Below are positions 1 to 7,753 of a stretch of DNA of 24,728 nucleotides, in pieces. The stretch lies in assembly GCA_964649745.1 (NCBI GenBank), contig CAZYQI010000042.1, forward strand, positions 1-24,728, written 5' to 3'. Within the stretch, counting starts at the first letter, position 1. The number at the start of each line of letters is the position of its first letter. The notes below the pieces were generated by a model. The model did not search any database. It was given only the letters and a program-made list of their open reading frames with translations, and was not told where the DNA came from. Origin of the DNA: CAZEHS01 sp964649745. Lineage in GTDB: Bacteria; Bacillota; Clostridia; Peptostreptococcales; Acidaminobacteraceae. The position numbers were made by a program, and so were the translations under genes.

Positions 1-376
1 ATTCTACAGCCCAATCGGGTTTCTGACAAAAGCACAATCTATTTTACACTCCCCCGAATGAGTATCGGAAGATTTCAGCCTAATTCCTACTTTCCGTCTG
101 AATTACATCAGTATGGCTGAACATTGTATCCAATGCCTTTTGACACACACTAATGCGTGCTATTTCATTCACTTTAGATTGGTAGACTCCCAATATTTCG
201 GTAGTCAAAATCTTCACTGCCGTTTTATGTTCCACTTTAAAACCGCCATATTTCAACCCCTTTTACGCCATAAATCGCCCCCTTTTTTCCTAAAAACCCC
301 TCCCTTTTTTAAACCTATTCAGCTCTTCTTCAAAGAATCACCTTCCTATAAGTCAAACCCTTTCAACCATATGATT

Positions 377-415
377 CCAGCCACTTCCACCATTTTGGGA
401 ACTGGCTGGTTTTTT
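377..415 (+). terminator. Rho-independent terminator for a gene left of the window
   Basis: CCAGCCACTTCC (377-388) pairs with GGAACTGGCTGG (398-409) with one internal C-C mismatch and a short loop, and is followed by six T. This is a good rightward intrinsic terminator. No gene that it would serve is visible in the window, so it probably ends a transcript entering from the left. Confidence 0.6.
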
Positions 416-692
416 CTGTTTTGGGCTGTGAACACACGCAAAAATCCTAAAAAAATTTCCTCACGCGCGCGCGGAGGTGTTTTGACGACCCTACTACTCC
501 GTTTTTCCTATGTCCAGGAATTTTTCGTTTTTTTGGACCCGGGGGGGGTCTACGTCGCCTGAAAAAATAACAAAGAGTATAGCTTAAACCGACACCCTTT
601 CTTTCTCCACGAAAAAGGGATGCGCTTATTTAGCACACCCCTTTCTCCCATCCCTTCCTATTGACTGACTCCGGTGTCCAGTTCTGAAGCTT

Positions 693-827
693 TAACAGGT
701 ATGTTCTTCCCGGAACATTACAGAAGCCTTACCTTTCGGCTTGACCTCATTTCGCTATCTACTCAATGAGCTACAAGATACCTTTTAAGACCCGCAGATG
801 CCGGTTTTTCATACCCACAACCTGTTA
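693..827. other. Candidate multibranched structured element
   Basis: TAACAGGT (693-700) pairs perfectly with ACCTGTTA (820-827). Inside are further inverted repeats in series: ATGTTC/GAACAT (701-706/713-718), AAGCC/GGCTT (724-728/738-742), CTCATT/AATGAG (746-751/765-770), and a weaker CCGC/GCCGG pair near 791-804. A closing stem around several hairpins resembles a structured RNA or a folded repeat end. The strand cannot be decided, and I do not recognise the family. Confidence 0.3.
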
Positions 828-923
828 GGGTATTAGATTTAGAAACCGCTGAATGTATTAATATTTAAACAATTCCGCGGTTTGTCTATTCATATTTACA
901 TTAATTTTTCCCACCACCCACGT

Positions 924-1814
924 TTACTCCGCCTGATCGCGGTTGAAGTCAAATCCACCCTGCTTGTGATATGCCCGTGGCGACATGCCGAATTGCTTCT
1001 GAAACGCCCGGAGGAAGCTGGAATACTCAGAAAAACCTGCTTCATGGGAGGCGGCGGTAAGGGACTGCCCCTGTTGAAACAGTGTGTTGGCAAGATTCAG
1101 CCGTTTCTTGAGTATGTATTGGTGCAGGGTGAATCCGGTCTGCGCCTTGAATTGGTGCATCAGATAGAATCGGCTGAAGTAGAATTTTTCTGAAAGCACC
1201 TGGATGGACAGGTCCTCACCTAAATGGGCGTTGATGTAGTCCAGCAGAACCGGTATGCGAGGATCCTGACTGTCCCGCTCCACCGTGGCCACCAGCTGCG
1301 GATTCATCGTGATCCGGTTCACCAGGACCATCAGCTGCACCAGCAGCGCCTGCTGCAGGGCTGCTGAGCCGAATTCCCTGTCCTGACAGGAGGCGATAAG
1401 CTGCTTCACCAGAGGTTTGATTTCAGGCATGATCAGACCGGCTCCGGCAACGCGACTGTTTTTTCGGTCCTTGGCCAGCTCGAAGCAGCGGCCCAGAAAA
1501 TCTCCCTGCTGGCTCAACTGCCTCAATGTGGCATCGTGGACCCATATGATGACCCGTTCATATTCCTGTTTGCCGTCGATCAATGGGCGATGAATTTCGT
1601 TGTCGCTGATCAGCAGAATATCCCAGGGTTCCAGGGCGTATGTCTGCCCTTCTATATTGTAACGAACGGAACCGTTCAGAAAGAGAATCAGTTTGTGGAA
1701 CACATGGCTGTGGAATTCGAATTCCGTATCCCGCCTGTCCTTAATATGGAAAATCCTGAAGCTGTCATACAGGAATCCGCGACGCACGCCTTGGGCCTCT
1801 TCCCAGTTGCTCAC
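924..1814 (-). CDS. AraC family transcriptional regulator with N-terminal cupin sensor
   Basis: A 296-residue cytoplasmic DNA-binding protein. The first ~150 residues contain a cupin-type ligand-sensing barrel: the segment FHSHVFHKLILFLNG is followed by a glycine turn and by EPWDILLI, which is typical of AraC-binding domains. The last ~100 residues hold two helix-turn-helix units, with the AraC signature visible as AASHEAGFSEYSSFLRAFQKQFGMSPRAY. The frame is open further upstream to 1853, but I choose the GTG at 1814 because AGGAGGT (1821-1827) lies 6 bases before it. The gene is divergent from dapA across about 130 bases, so it most plausibly controls that gene, itself, or both. The ligand is unknown. 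The family call is firm and the target is inference. Confidence 0.9.
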   Translation of the reverse strand: MSNWEEAQGVRRGFLYDSFRIFHIKDRRDTEFEFHSHVFHKLILFLNGSVRYNIEGQTYALEPWDILLISDNEIHRPLIDGKQEYERVIIWVHDATLRQLSQQGDFLGRCFELAKDRKNSRVAGAGLIMPEIKPLVKQLIASCQDREFGSAALQQALLVQLMVLVNRITMNPQLVATVERDSQDPRIPVLLDYINAHLGEDLSIQVLSEKFYFSRFYLMHQFKAQTGFTLHQYILKKRLNLANTLFQQGQSLTAASHEAGFSEYSSFLRAFQKQFGMSPRAYHKQGGFDFNRDQAE

Positions 1815-1860
1815 TCCCACACCTCCTGACATCATACTGTTTAAGATCATCATAGCACTT

Positions 1861-1916
1861 TTAGCATACTAAATCACTGATTACGCATTTTTAAGCGCAT
1901 ATCATTAGAATATACT
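1861..1916. promoter_or_regulatory. Shared control region of the AraC regulator and dapA
   Basis: The short divergent gap has AT-rich promoter-like sequence, including TAGAAT at 1906-1911 as a possible -10 for dapA with TTACGC (1881-1886) 19 bases upstream as a weak -35. Similar GCAT-containing motifs recur: AGCAT near 1863, CGCAT at 1884 and CGCAT at 1896. Direct half-sites of this kind suit AraC proteins, which bind direct repeats. The assignment is tentative. Confidence 0.3.
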
Positions 1917-1944
1917 GGAACTAGTAAATCTACCGGAGGTCTTT

Positions 1945-2841
1945 ATGAAACCCGAAGGCATATGGCTCCCCATCATCACTCCATTTATCGACGATAAACC
2001 GGATATGGCATCCTACCGGCGTATGATTGACATCTATATCGGTAAAGGCATCCAAGGACTCGTACCCCTGGGTACTACCGGAGAAGCCCCCACCATGTCG
2101 GCATCCGAATCCCAGCGCCTGATCCATGAAACAGTTGCCCATGTCAATGGAAGGGTCCCGATTTATGCCGGGGTTGGAGGAAACTGCACGCAATCGGTGG
2201 TAGAGAAGCTTAAATCTCTTGAAAATTCAGGGATACAGGGTTTTCTTTCAGTAAGCCCCTATTACAACCGTCCGGACCAGCGGGGAATCTATGAACATTT
2301 CCGTTCGCTTTCCGAAAGCACCGATCTGGACATCCTGGTTTACAATATACCCTACCGGACAGGGCGCCCCGTTGAAAATGATACAATCCGTCGTCTGGCC
2401 GAGCTGCGGAACATTGTCGGCGTCAAGGACGCCAGCGGCAATATCAGCCAGACCACCGAGCTGCTTCTTAACCCCCCCGAGGACTTCTCCATCATGTGCG
2501 GAGAGGATGCTTTCCTCTACACTGCCCTGCTTCACGGCGCTCACGGCGGCATACTGGCCTCTGCCCACCTGGAAACAGGGGATTTTATCACCCTTTACAC
2601 CCTTATCAGGGAAAACCGCCACCAGGAAGCCTTCCATATATGGCGTGGCCTTATGCGGTTCATCCCCGCACTTTTCGAAGAACCAAACCCCGCCCCCCTT
2701 AAGCATTGCTTGAACAAATTGGGTCTAATCCGCTCGGAGGAGCTGAGGCTGCCCATGATGCCGGTCACAGCAGAGACCCGTTGGAAATTGAATCAGCTGA
2801 TGGACGGGATGATTCCCTATTCCGGAGTTGAGGTGGCATAG
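1945..2841 (+). CDS. dapA: 4-hydroxy-tetrahydrodipicolinate synthase
   Basis: Condenses pyruvate with aspartate semialdehyde in the first committed step of the diaminopimelate/lysine pathway, in the cytoplasm. The 298-residue protein has the usual TIM-barrel length (E. coli has 292). All key residues fall at E. coli positions: Thr44 and Thr45 in GTTGE, Tyr107 in SPYYNRP, Tyr133 and Arg138 in YNIPYRTG, and the Schiff-base Lys161 in GVKDASGN. Complete conservation argues for true DapA rather than a KDG aldolase or N-acetylneuraminate lyase relative. GGAGGT (1935-1940) precedes the ATG by 4 bases. The gene stands alone with its own terminator and faces an AraC regulator, an unusual setting for a lysine gene, so a specialised role cannot be excluded. 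Confidence 0.92.
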   Translation: MKPEGIWLPIITPFIDDKPDMASYRRMIDIYIGKGIQGLVPLGTTGEAPTMSASESQRLIHETVAHVNGRVPIYAGVGGNCTQSVVEKLKSLENSGIQGFLSVSPYYNRPDQRGIYEHFRSLSESTDLDILVYNIPYRTGRPVENDTIRRLAELRNIVGVKDASGNISQTTELLLNPPEDFSIMCGEDAFLYTALLHGAHGGILASAHLETGDFITLYTLIRENRHQEAFHIWRGLMRFIPALFEEPNPAPLKHCLNKLGLIRSEELRLPMMPVTAETRWKLNQLMDGMIPYSGVEVA

Positions 2842-2896
2842 CCGCTCTCTCCATTCGACACCGCATATCAAGCAACAACCCATCGCATTGCCCATG

Positions 2897-2939
2897 AGAG
2901 GATTATGTTCTGTGATTTACAGGACCTGATCCTCTTTTT
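2897..2939 (+). terminator. Intrinsic terminator after dapA
   Basis: AGAGGAT (2897-2903) pairs with ATCCTCT (2929-2935), and inside it GTTCTGT pairs with ACAGGAC. A T run (TTTTTC, starting within the stem end) follows. It separates dapA from the ATPase operon. Confidence 0.8.
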
Positions 2940-3043
2940 CATTTTTGGAAAATGTGGCCCCATGGTTTTTTCGGGGTATGAATAGGGATAATGAACTCCG
3001 ATCCCATCATATCTGTCTATGCGAGTAAGCGAGGTGAATTCCC

Positions 3044-3358
3044 ATGGCTTCAGATGCCCTGAATACCGTTATGAACGCAGAAAAAAATGCTGATGCACGT
3101 CTTGCGGCAGCTGCTGCAGAGGCCCGGAAGCTTCTGGCCGAGGCGGAGGCGGAGGGCAGGCAAATCCTTCTGGCTGCTGAAGCAAAGGCTGAAGAAACTG
3201 TTGACGCCCTGATGGAGGAAAGTCGGCAGCGCTCTGTGGAAGCAGCCGGCCAAGTGTCCGTCCGAACTGCCCTGGAATGCCAAACCCTCCGCAGTGCGGC
3301 GCATGACCGGATTCCGGACGCCGTCCGTATGGTTGTGGAAAGGATAGTGAATGGCTGA
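3044..3358 (+). CDS. ntpF: V-type ATPase peripheral stalk subunit G/H (NtpF/AhaH-like)
   Basis: A 104-residue protein made almost wholly of Ala-, Glu- and Arg-rich helix (for example EARKLLAEAEAEGRQILLAAEAKAEE), as expected for the coiled-coil stator subunit that pairs with subunit E to form the peripheral stalk. A charged N-terminal half precedes a C-terminal VRMVVERIVNG that resembles the end of other AhaH proteins. GAGGTG sits just upstream of the ATG. It is the first gene of the operon, the position of ntpF in E. hirae, and its stop overlaps the next start by one base (TGATG). Sequence alone is low in information, so the call rests largely on composition plus position. Confidence 0.8.
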   Translation: MASDALNTVMNAEKNADARLAAAAAEARKLLAEAEAEGRQILLAAEAKAEETVDALMEESRQRSVEAAGQVSVRTALECQTLRSAAHDRIPDAVRMVVERIVNG

Positions 3359-5301
3359 TGTCAATGATCCCAATGAAACGACTGCACGCCGTTATCCCTC
3401 ATACCCGGCGGGATACACTGCTTAAACGGCTGATGCTTATGGGATGCGTGGAAATCACCGAGTCCCCGGATTTCCCGGAAACAGACCTATGTCACCGGGA
3501 ACCCGGCCTTTCTTCCGATGCCTCGGAGCAGCTGAGTCGGATAAAGGCGGCATTGGAAAGCCTCTCCCTTTTCTGCGGGCGCGAAAGGAAGAGCCTGTTC
3601 GCTCCCCTGAGGCCGGTAGCATTCCGCGAGCTGGATGACGAAGACCGGATACTGAAAATCGTCGGGATAGCGGATTCTATCAACCTTATCACAAAAGAGC
3701 TGGACGTCTGCAAGGCGGAAACCGAGGGTATTCAGATGCGCAGGACCACCCTTCTGCCGTGGCTGCCTCTGGACATTCCCCTGGATGCGGCAAGCACTGG
3801 GCGAACGGCTGTTTTGTTCGGCTCCTGCCCCGCCGCCACCGACACGGAGGCACTTCAAAAGCAGATGTCCGAGAAAGCCCCGGAGGCGTTCATCTCCTTC
3901 GTCAGCTCCGACCAGGGGCAGCATTATCTATGCCTGCTTTACCACCGGTCCGGGGAGGCCAGCATTGCCGAAATCCTTAAGGATGCCGGGTTTACAGCTG
4001 CCCGATTCAGTGATTTTAAGGGAACTGCCCAGGCTAATCTTCTCCAATGCAACCGTCGGCTTGATCAGATAACCGAAAACCAGAACCGACTTATCCGCCA
4101 GCTTCAGGATTTCAGAAGCTTTCAGCAGGATCTGGAGCTTTGTTTTGACGCCCTTTCCGTCCGGATTCATCGTGAAGATGTACACAGCCGCCTTCTCCTT
4201 TCCTCCAGAACCGTTATTCTGGAAGGCTGGGTGCCGGATGAACAGGTGAGCGCCGTTATAAGGGAGTTGGATGCCCTGGGCTGTGCCTTTGAATTCACCT
4301 CTCCCTCCCCTGAGGAGGAACCCCCGGTGATGTTCAGGAATTCCGGTCTCACATCCCCCTTCAGTATCATTTCAAATCTGTACGGGACCCCCCGATACGG
4401 CAGCGTCATCGATCCTACGCCTTTCATGGCCCCATTCTTTTTTATCTTTTTCGGGATGATGGTCTCCGATGCCGCCTACGGGATGATTCTCGCCCTCGTA
4501 TCCCTTTGGGCTCTGAGGCAGCTTAGGCAGGACGGATTCCTTAAGCAGCTGTTCCGTCTGGTCCTTTACTGCGGCATTTCCACAATGATATGGGGAATCC
4601 TCTTCGGAAGCTGGTTCGGGGATATCGTTCCCGCCGTATCGGAAATGCTGACAGGAAAACCGGTAACCATCCGCCCCCTGCTGGTGGACCCCCTGAAACA
4701 GCCCATGGAAGTGCTGGCCTTATCCTTTGCTCTGGGAGGAATCCAGATCCTCTCTGGCCTCGGGCTTTCCGCAGTGCGTAAGATCCGTACGGGAAAATGG
4801 CTGGATGCCTTGCTGGATGAGGGGCTTTGGTATCTGATACTTTTAGGCCTGGTGATGGCTTTTCTGAAATTTCCAGTGGGGCTCCAGGCCGCCGCCGTCG
4901 GTGCCGCAGGTGTCATCCTCACCGCAGGCCGCAGTGAAAAGAATCCCATCAAACGCATCTTTTCCGGCATTTTGTCCCTGTATAAGGTTACGGGATATCT
5001 GTCCGATGTCCTCTCCTATTCACGGCTTTTGGCTCTCGGACTGGCCTCCGGCGTCATCGCCAGCGTCATCAACTCCATGGGAACCATCGGCGGAAATTCT
5101 CTGGGGGGGATTATCGCCTTGATTGTGATTTTTCTGTTCGGACACGCCTTCAATCTGGCCATCAATCTGGTGGGAGCATACGTTCATGCCAGCCGCCTTC
5201 AGTATGTGGAGTTTTTCAGCAAATTTTATGAAAGCGGCGGAAAGCCCTTCGCCCCGTTTTCCATGGAAACCATGTTCGTAACGATAACAAAGGAGGAGTG
5301 A
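3358..5301 (+). CDS. ntpI: V-type ATPase membrane subunit I
   Basis: The 647-residue stator subunit (a-subunit homologue) forms the half-channels next to the rotating K ring. The N-terminal half (~1-330) is soluble and partly coiled coil, contacting the peripheral stalks. The C-terminal half has about seven or eight membrane helices starting near FMAPFFFIFFGMMVSDAAYG. Conserved arginines that face the ion-binding carboxylate are visible as Arg556 in LSYSRLLALGLA and Arg613 in HASRLQYVEFF. The start at 3358 overlaps the ntpF stop, and an in-frame ATG at 3364 is an alternative that gives MIPMKRLHAV. Length and motif order are normal for the family. Confidence 0.95.
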   Translation: MSMIPMKRLHAVIPHTRRDTLLKRLMLMGCVEITESPDFPETDLCHREPGLSSDASEQLSRIKAALESLSLFCGRERKSLFAPLRPVAFRELDDEDRILKIVGIADSINLITKELDVCKAETEGIQMRRTTLLPWLPLDIPLDAASTGRTAVLFGSCPAATDTEALQKQMSEKAPEAFISFVSSDQGQHYLCLLYHRSGEASIAEILKDAGFTAARFSDFKGTAQANLLQCNRRLDQITENQNRLIRQLQDFRSFQQDLELCFDALSVRIHREDVHSRLLLSSRTVILEGWVPDEQVSAVIRELDALGCAFEFTSPSPEEEPPVMFRNSGLTSPFSIISNLYGTPRYGSVIDPTPFMAPFFFIFFGMMVSDAAYGMILALVSLWALRQLRQDGFLKQLFRLVLYCGISTMIWGILFGSWFGDIVPAVSEMLTGKPVTIRPLLVDPLKQPMEVLALSFALGGIQILSGLGLSAVRKIRTGKWLDALLDEGLWYLILLGLVMAFLKFPVGLQAAAVGAAGVILTAGRSEKNPIKRIFSGILSLYKVTGYLSDVLSYSRLLALGLASGVIASVINSMGTIGGNSLGGIIALIVIFLFGHAFNLAINLVGAYVHASRLQYVEFFSKFYESGGKPFAPFSMETMFVTITKEE

Positions 5302-5304
5302 ATC

Positions 5305-5796
5305 ATGGAATGGACCGCATCCATTTTCAACGGCACCACCCTGGCCATGCTGGGGGCTGCACTGGCAGCGCTGCTGGCAGGCACGGGCTCGGCAATTGGC
5401 GTGGGAATGGCCGGCGAGGCAGCGGCAGGGGTGCTGACCGAAGATCCCGCCAAGTTCGGTCAGACACTGTTACTCCAAGCGCTTCCGGGAACACAGGGAA
5501 TTTATGGCCTGCTGATTGCCTTTCTGATCATGAGCAAGATCGGGCTTTTGGCTGGTCAATTGGTTGAATTAACCCTGCAGCAGGGCTTCATGATCTTTAT
5601 CTCGGCTCTTCCCATCGCCATTGTGGGCTATTACTCCGCCATCGCCCAGGCCAGGGCATCGGTTGCCTCCATAGGCATCATCGCCCGGCGCCCGGAGGAA
5701 ATTGCCAAGGGAATGACATACCCTGCCATGGTAGAAACCTACGCCGTGCTTTCACTGCTGATTTCATTCCTCATGCTGAACGGCATTACCGTTTAA
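5305..5796 (+). CDS. ntpK: V-type ATPase rotor ring subunit K, probably Na+-binding
   Basis: A 163-residue double-hairpin proteolipid with four membrane helices, the duplicated form seen in V-type rather than F-type ring subunits. The first hairpin ends in LQALPGTQGIYG and the second in the carboxylate segment PAMVETYAVLS. Leu60, Thr63, Gln64, Gln115 and Glu144 correspond in order and nearly in spacing to the residues that coordinate sodium in E. hirae NtpK (Leu61, Thr64, Gln65, Gln110, Glu139); Gln and Glu are 29 apart in both. This predicts a Na+-translocating enzyme. The N-terminal hairpin lacks an obvious carboxylate in its second helix, as in other single-site V-type K subunits. The gene follows ntpI by 3 bases with AGGAGG just before its start. 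Confidence 0.95.
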   Translation: MEWTASIFNGTTLAMLGAALAALLAGTGSAIGVGMAGEAAAGVLTEDPAKFGQTLLLQALPGTQGIYGLLIAFLIMSKIGLLAGQLVELTLQQGFMIFISALPIAIVGYYSAIAQARASVASIGIIARRPEEIAKGMTYPAMVETYAVLSLLISFLMLNGITV

Positions 5797-5809
5797 AGGA
5801 GGGCCACAC

Positions 5810-6433
5810 ATGGAAGGCCTTGACCGAATAACCGACCATATTCTCAAGGATTCCCAGGCGGAAGCCGATGCACTTCTGGCCCATGCTCTGGAGGATGCCC
5901 GTCTGAAGCGGATTCACTATGGGAACGCAGCGGATGAACGATACCGGCAACTTCTCGCCTCCGGTGATGTCCAGGCAGAAGCTCTGATCCGTCAATCGCT
6001 TTCAGCTGCCCAGCTGGCGGCTGGAAAAATGCTGCTTTCCGTAAAGCAGGAGCTGGTTTCAGCTGTTTTCTCCGAGGCACTTGGCCGGCTCAATACTTTG
6101 CCCCCCGAAGACTATCTTGCATTTCTTGTCCGCCAAGCTGTGAAGGGCGCCATAACCGGCAGTGAAGAAATCATGCTGAATGCCGCGGACCGCGAAACCT
6201 ATGGAACCGACCTGGTTGTTGAAGCCAACCACCTGCTTGAGGAAAGCGGCATCCTTGGAGAACTCGTTCTTTCCGGGGATATTCACTCCGCTTCCGGAGG
6301 CCTTATCCTACGGTCCGGGCTTATTGAAACCAACTGTACATGGGAATCTCTCATTAAACGTGCAAGGAATACCCTGATCTGCGAGACCGCAAAATTCCTG
6401 TTCAATGAGGGAGAAAGGGATGATGGCCATTGA
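5810..6433 (+). CDS. ntpE: V-type ATPase peripheral stalk subunit E
   Basis: A 207-residue stator protein. Residues 1-~95 are a long amphipathic helix (DHILKDSQAEADALLAHA and onward) that should pair with NtpF. The C-terminal ~100 residues form the globular head that grips the catalytic A/B hexamer, with the family hallmark GGLILRSGLIETNCT and a final helix. AGGAGG lies about 9 bases before the ATG. The 3' end overlaps the TTG start of ntpC by four bases, suggesting coupled translation. Length is normal. Confidence 0.92.
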   Translation: MEGLDRITDHILKDSQAEADALLAHALEDARLKRIHYGNAADERYRQLLASGDVQAEALIRQSLSAAQLAAGKMLLSVKQELVSAVFSEALGRLNTLPPEDYLAFLVRQAVKGAITGSEEIMLNAADRETYGTDLVVEANHLLEESGILGELVLSGDIHSASGGLILRSGLIETNCTWESLIKRARNTLICETAKFLFNEGERDDGH

Positions 6434-7428
6434 AAGGAATCCATGACAGCGATTATCTTTATGCAACCGGGCGGATACGGGTTCTGGAAGGATTCCTGCT
6501 CAACAGGGACCGCGCCGCAAGGCTTCTTGAGGCAAAAGGTGAGGATTCCGCCCGCAAAATCCTCTCGGAATGCGGATATCAGTCAGAAGCGCCGGTAAAT
6601 CTTAGTACGCTGGAAAACATGCTGTCATCGGAAAGATCCCGTGTTTTCGACGCCATCGACACCATGCTTCCCGATCGTCGTCTCGTGGATGTTTTCCGAA
6701 TCCGCTATGACATGCACAACGTGAAGGCCTTGCTTAAATCCAACAGTCCCTCCGCAAAGATCCAGCCCCCTCTTCTAAACTGCGGCAGAATCCCACCGGA
6801 AAGGCTCCGTTATCTTTTGCAGGAGAGGAAGCTTAAGGAACTCCCGGAGGGGATGTGTCGGGCAGCGGAAGAGGCTTATGAAATCCTGGGGCGGACGGGG
6901 GACTCTCTGCTTATGGATATCGCCCTGGACAAGGCCTGCTTAAGAGATATGCTGGCGCTTTCCCTTGACCTCGGAGACAGCTTTCTTAAGGACTATGTGC
7001 ATCTCACTGTCGATGCTGCCAATCTTAAAATCCTTGTACGGGGAAGAAGGATGGAAAAAAGCACGGCATTCCTCCGCCAGACCCTTATCCCCGGGGGCCT
7101 CATCCCCTTGGATTCCTTCCGGCACACCATCTCTGAAGCGGCCATCACAGACGCCTATTCCGGGACCCCTCTTGAGAAAGCCGCTTCCCGGGGCACCGCC
7201 GGGCTGAGCGGAAACGCTCCTCTGTACAGCTTGGATCTGGCCTGCGACAACGTACTGGTGACACACCTTAAATCCGCCCGGAACGTAGCGTTTGGTATAC
7301 AACCGGTTGCTGCTTATCTGGCCGCCAAGGAATTTGAGCTTATCAATCTGCGGATGATTTTTTCCGGTCTGCTTTCCGGATACGAACCCCACAGGATACT
7401 GGAAAGGATCCGTGATCATTATGTCTAA
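6430..7428 (+). CDS. ntpC: V-type ATPase subunit C (central stalk to ring connector)
   Basis: A 332-residue all-helical soluble subunit of the d/C family that caps the K ring and receives the central D-F shaft. The N-terminus SDYLYATGRIRVLEGFLL matches the family start pattern of (Y/N)AR(I/V)R. The C-terminal EFELINLRMIFSGLLSGY is the conserved helix of its last repeat. The start is a TTG at 6430 that overlaps the ntpE stop (TTGA), with a purine-rich GGGAGAAAGGGA ribosome site ending about 9 bases before it. No in-frame ATG is available nearby, so TTG is preferred. A rare start may set lower output for this single-copy subunit. Confidence 0.9.
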   Translation: MKGIHDSDYLYATGRIRVLEGFLLNRDRAARLLEAKGEDSARKILSECGYQSEAPVNLSTLENMLSSERSRVFDAIDTMLPDRRLVDVFRIRYDMHNVKALLKSNSPSAKIQPPLLNCGRIPPERLRYLLQERKLKELPEGMCRAAEEAYEILGRTGDSLLMDIALDKACLRDMLALSLDLGDSFLKDYVHLTVDAANLKILVRGRRMEKSTAFLRQTLIPGGLIPLDSFRHTISEAAITDAYSGTPLEKAASRGTAGLSGNAPLYSLDLACDNVLVTHLKSARNVAFGIQPVAAYLAAKEFELINLRMIFSGLLSGYEPHRILERIRDHYV

Positions 7429-7753
7429 CCTTGCTTTCATCGGAGACCCCGAAAGCGCTCTGCCCTTCATCGCCATCGGCTTCGATGCCTATGGGGTTTC
7501 CAGCCCCGAAGCTGCAAGAGAGCTGCTCCATGGGTTGGCAAAACAGAGCACTGCGGTGATTTTCATCACCGAAGCCCTGGCCGAGGCTCTGCAGGCCGAT
7601 ATCCTGCTGTACCAGAATCGCACGGCCCCTTCCATAATCCTTGTCCCGGCTGCCTCGGGGTCCTCCGGTTTGGCACTTTCCCAAATCGACGCCCTGATGG
7701 AAAAAGCCGTCGGGATGAATCTCCTTAAAGAGAAAGAGGAGGTCTCCTCATGA
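7421..7753 (+). CDS. ntpG: V-type ATPase subunit F (central stalk)
   Basis: A 110-residue Rossmann-like protein that binds subunit D inside the A/B ring and helps drive rotation (called NtpG in E. hirae). The pattern LAFIGDPESALPFIAIGFDAYGV is the family N-terminal strand-loop-helix, and VIFITEALAE and IILVPAASGSSG are the later strands and glycine turn. I take the ATG at 7421. An upstream in-frame GTG at 7412 is possible but sits only 3 bases from the AAAGGA site. The gene overlaps the end of ntpC and shares an ATGA overlap with ntpA. Confidence 0.9.
   Translation: MSNLAFIGDPESALPFIAIGFDAYGVSSPEAARELLHGLAKQSTAVIFITEALAEALQADILLYQNRTAPSIILVPAASGSSGLALSQIDALMEKAVGMNLLKEKEEVSS
7736..7749 (+). 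promoter_or_regulatory. Ribosome binding site of ntpA inside a small hairpin
   Basis: The strong site GAGGAGGT is part of GAGGA-GGTC-TCCTC directly before the ATG at 7750, so the Shine-Dalgarno sequence can pair with the bases abutting the start codon. A ribosome finishing ntpG, whose stop overlaps the start, would open it. The symmetry is seen directly; a regulatory role is inference. Confidence 0.4.

Larger units (their letters stand above)
1..923. other. Long stretch without a convincing gene, rich in inverted repeats
   Basis: No reading frame here looks like a known protein family. The longest open frame (113-562, plus) translates to low-complexity sequence rich in Phe and Pro and has no good ribosome binding site. 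The stretch contains a rightward terminator (377-415), an imperfect stem-in-stem at 484-558 around a run of eight G, and a multibranched set of inverted repeats at about 693-827. The first 60 bases could be the tail of a gene or insertion sequence lying to the left, which would fit the terminator, but I cannot identify it. Confidence 0.5.

Noticed and set aside
1..60. Possible end of an IS256-like insertion sequence
   Set aside because: CACAATCTATTTTACACTCCC resembles tails I remember near such elements, but no transposase sequence or terminal repeat is in the window.
113..562. 149-codon open frame on the plus strand
   Set aside because: Low-complexity Phe/Pro-rich translation, no ribosome site, it crosses a terminator and a hairpin, and it matches no family I know.
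701..718. LexA-type site ATGTTC-N6-GAACAT
   Set aside because: The half-sites point the opposite way (GTTC then GAAC) with the wrong spacing. It is better explained as a hairpin in the 693-827 element.
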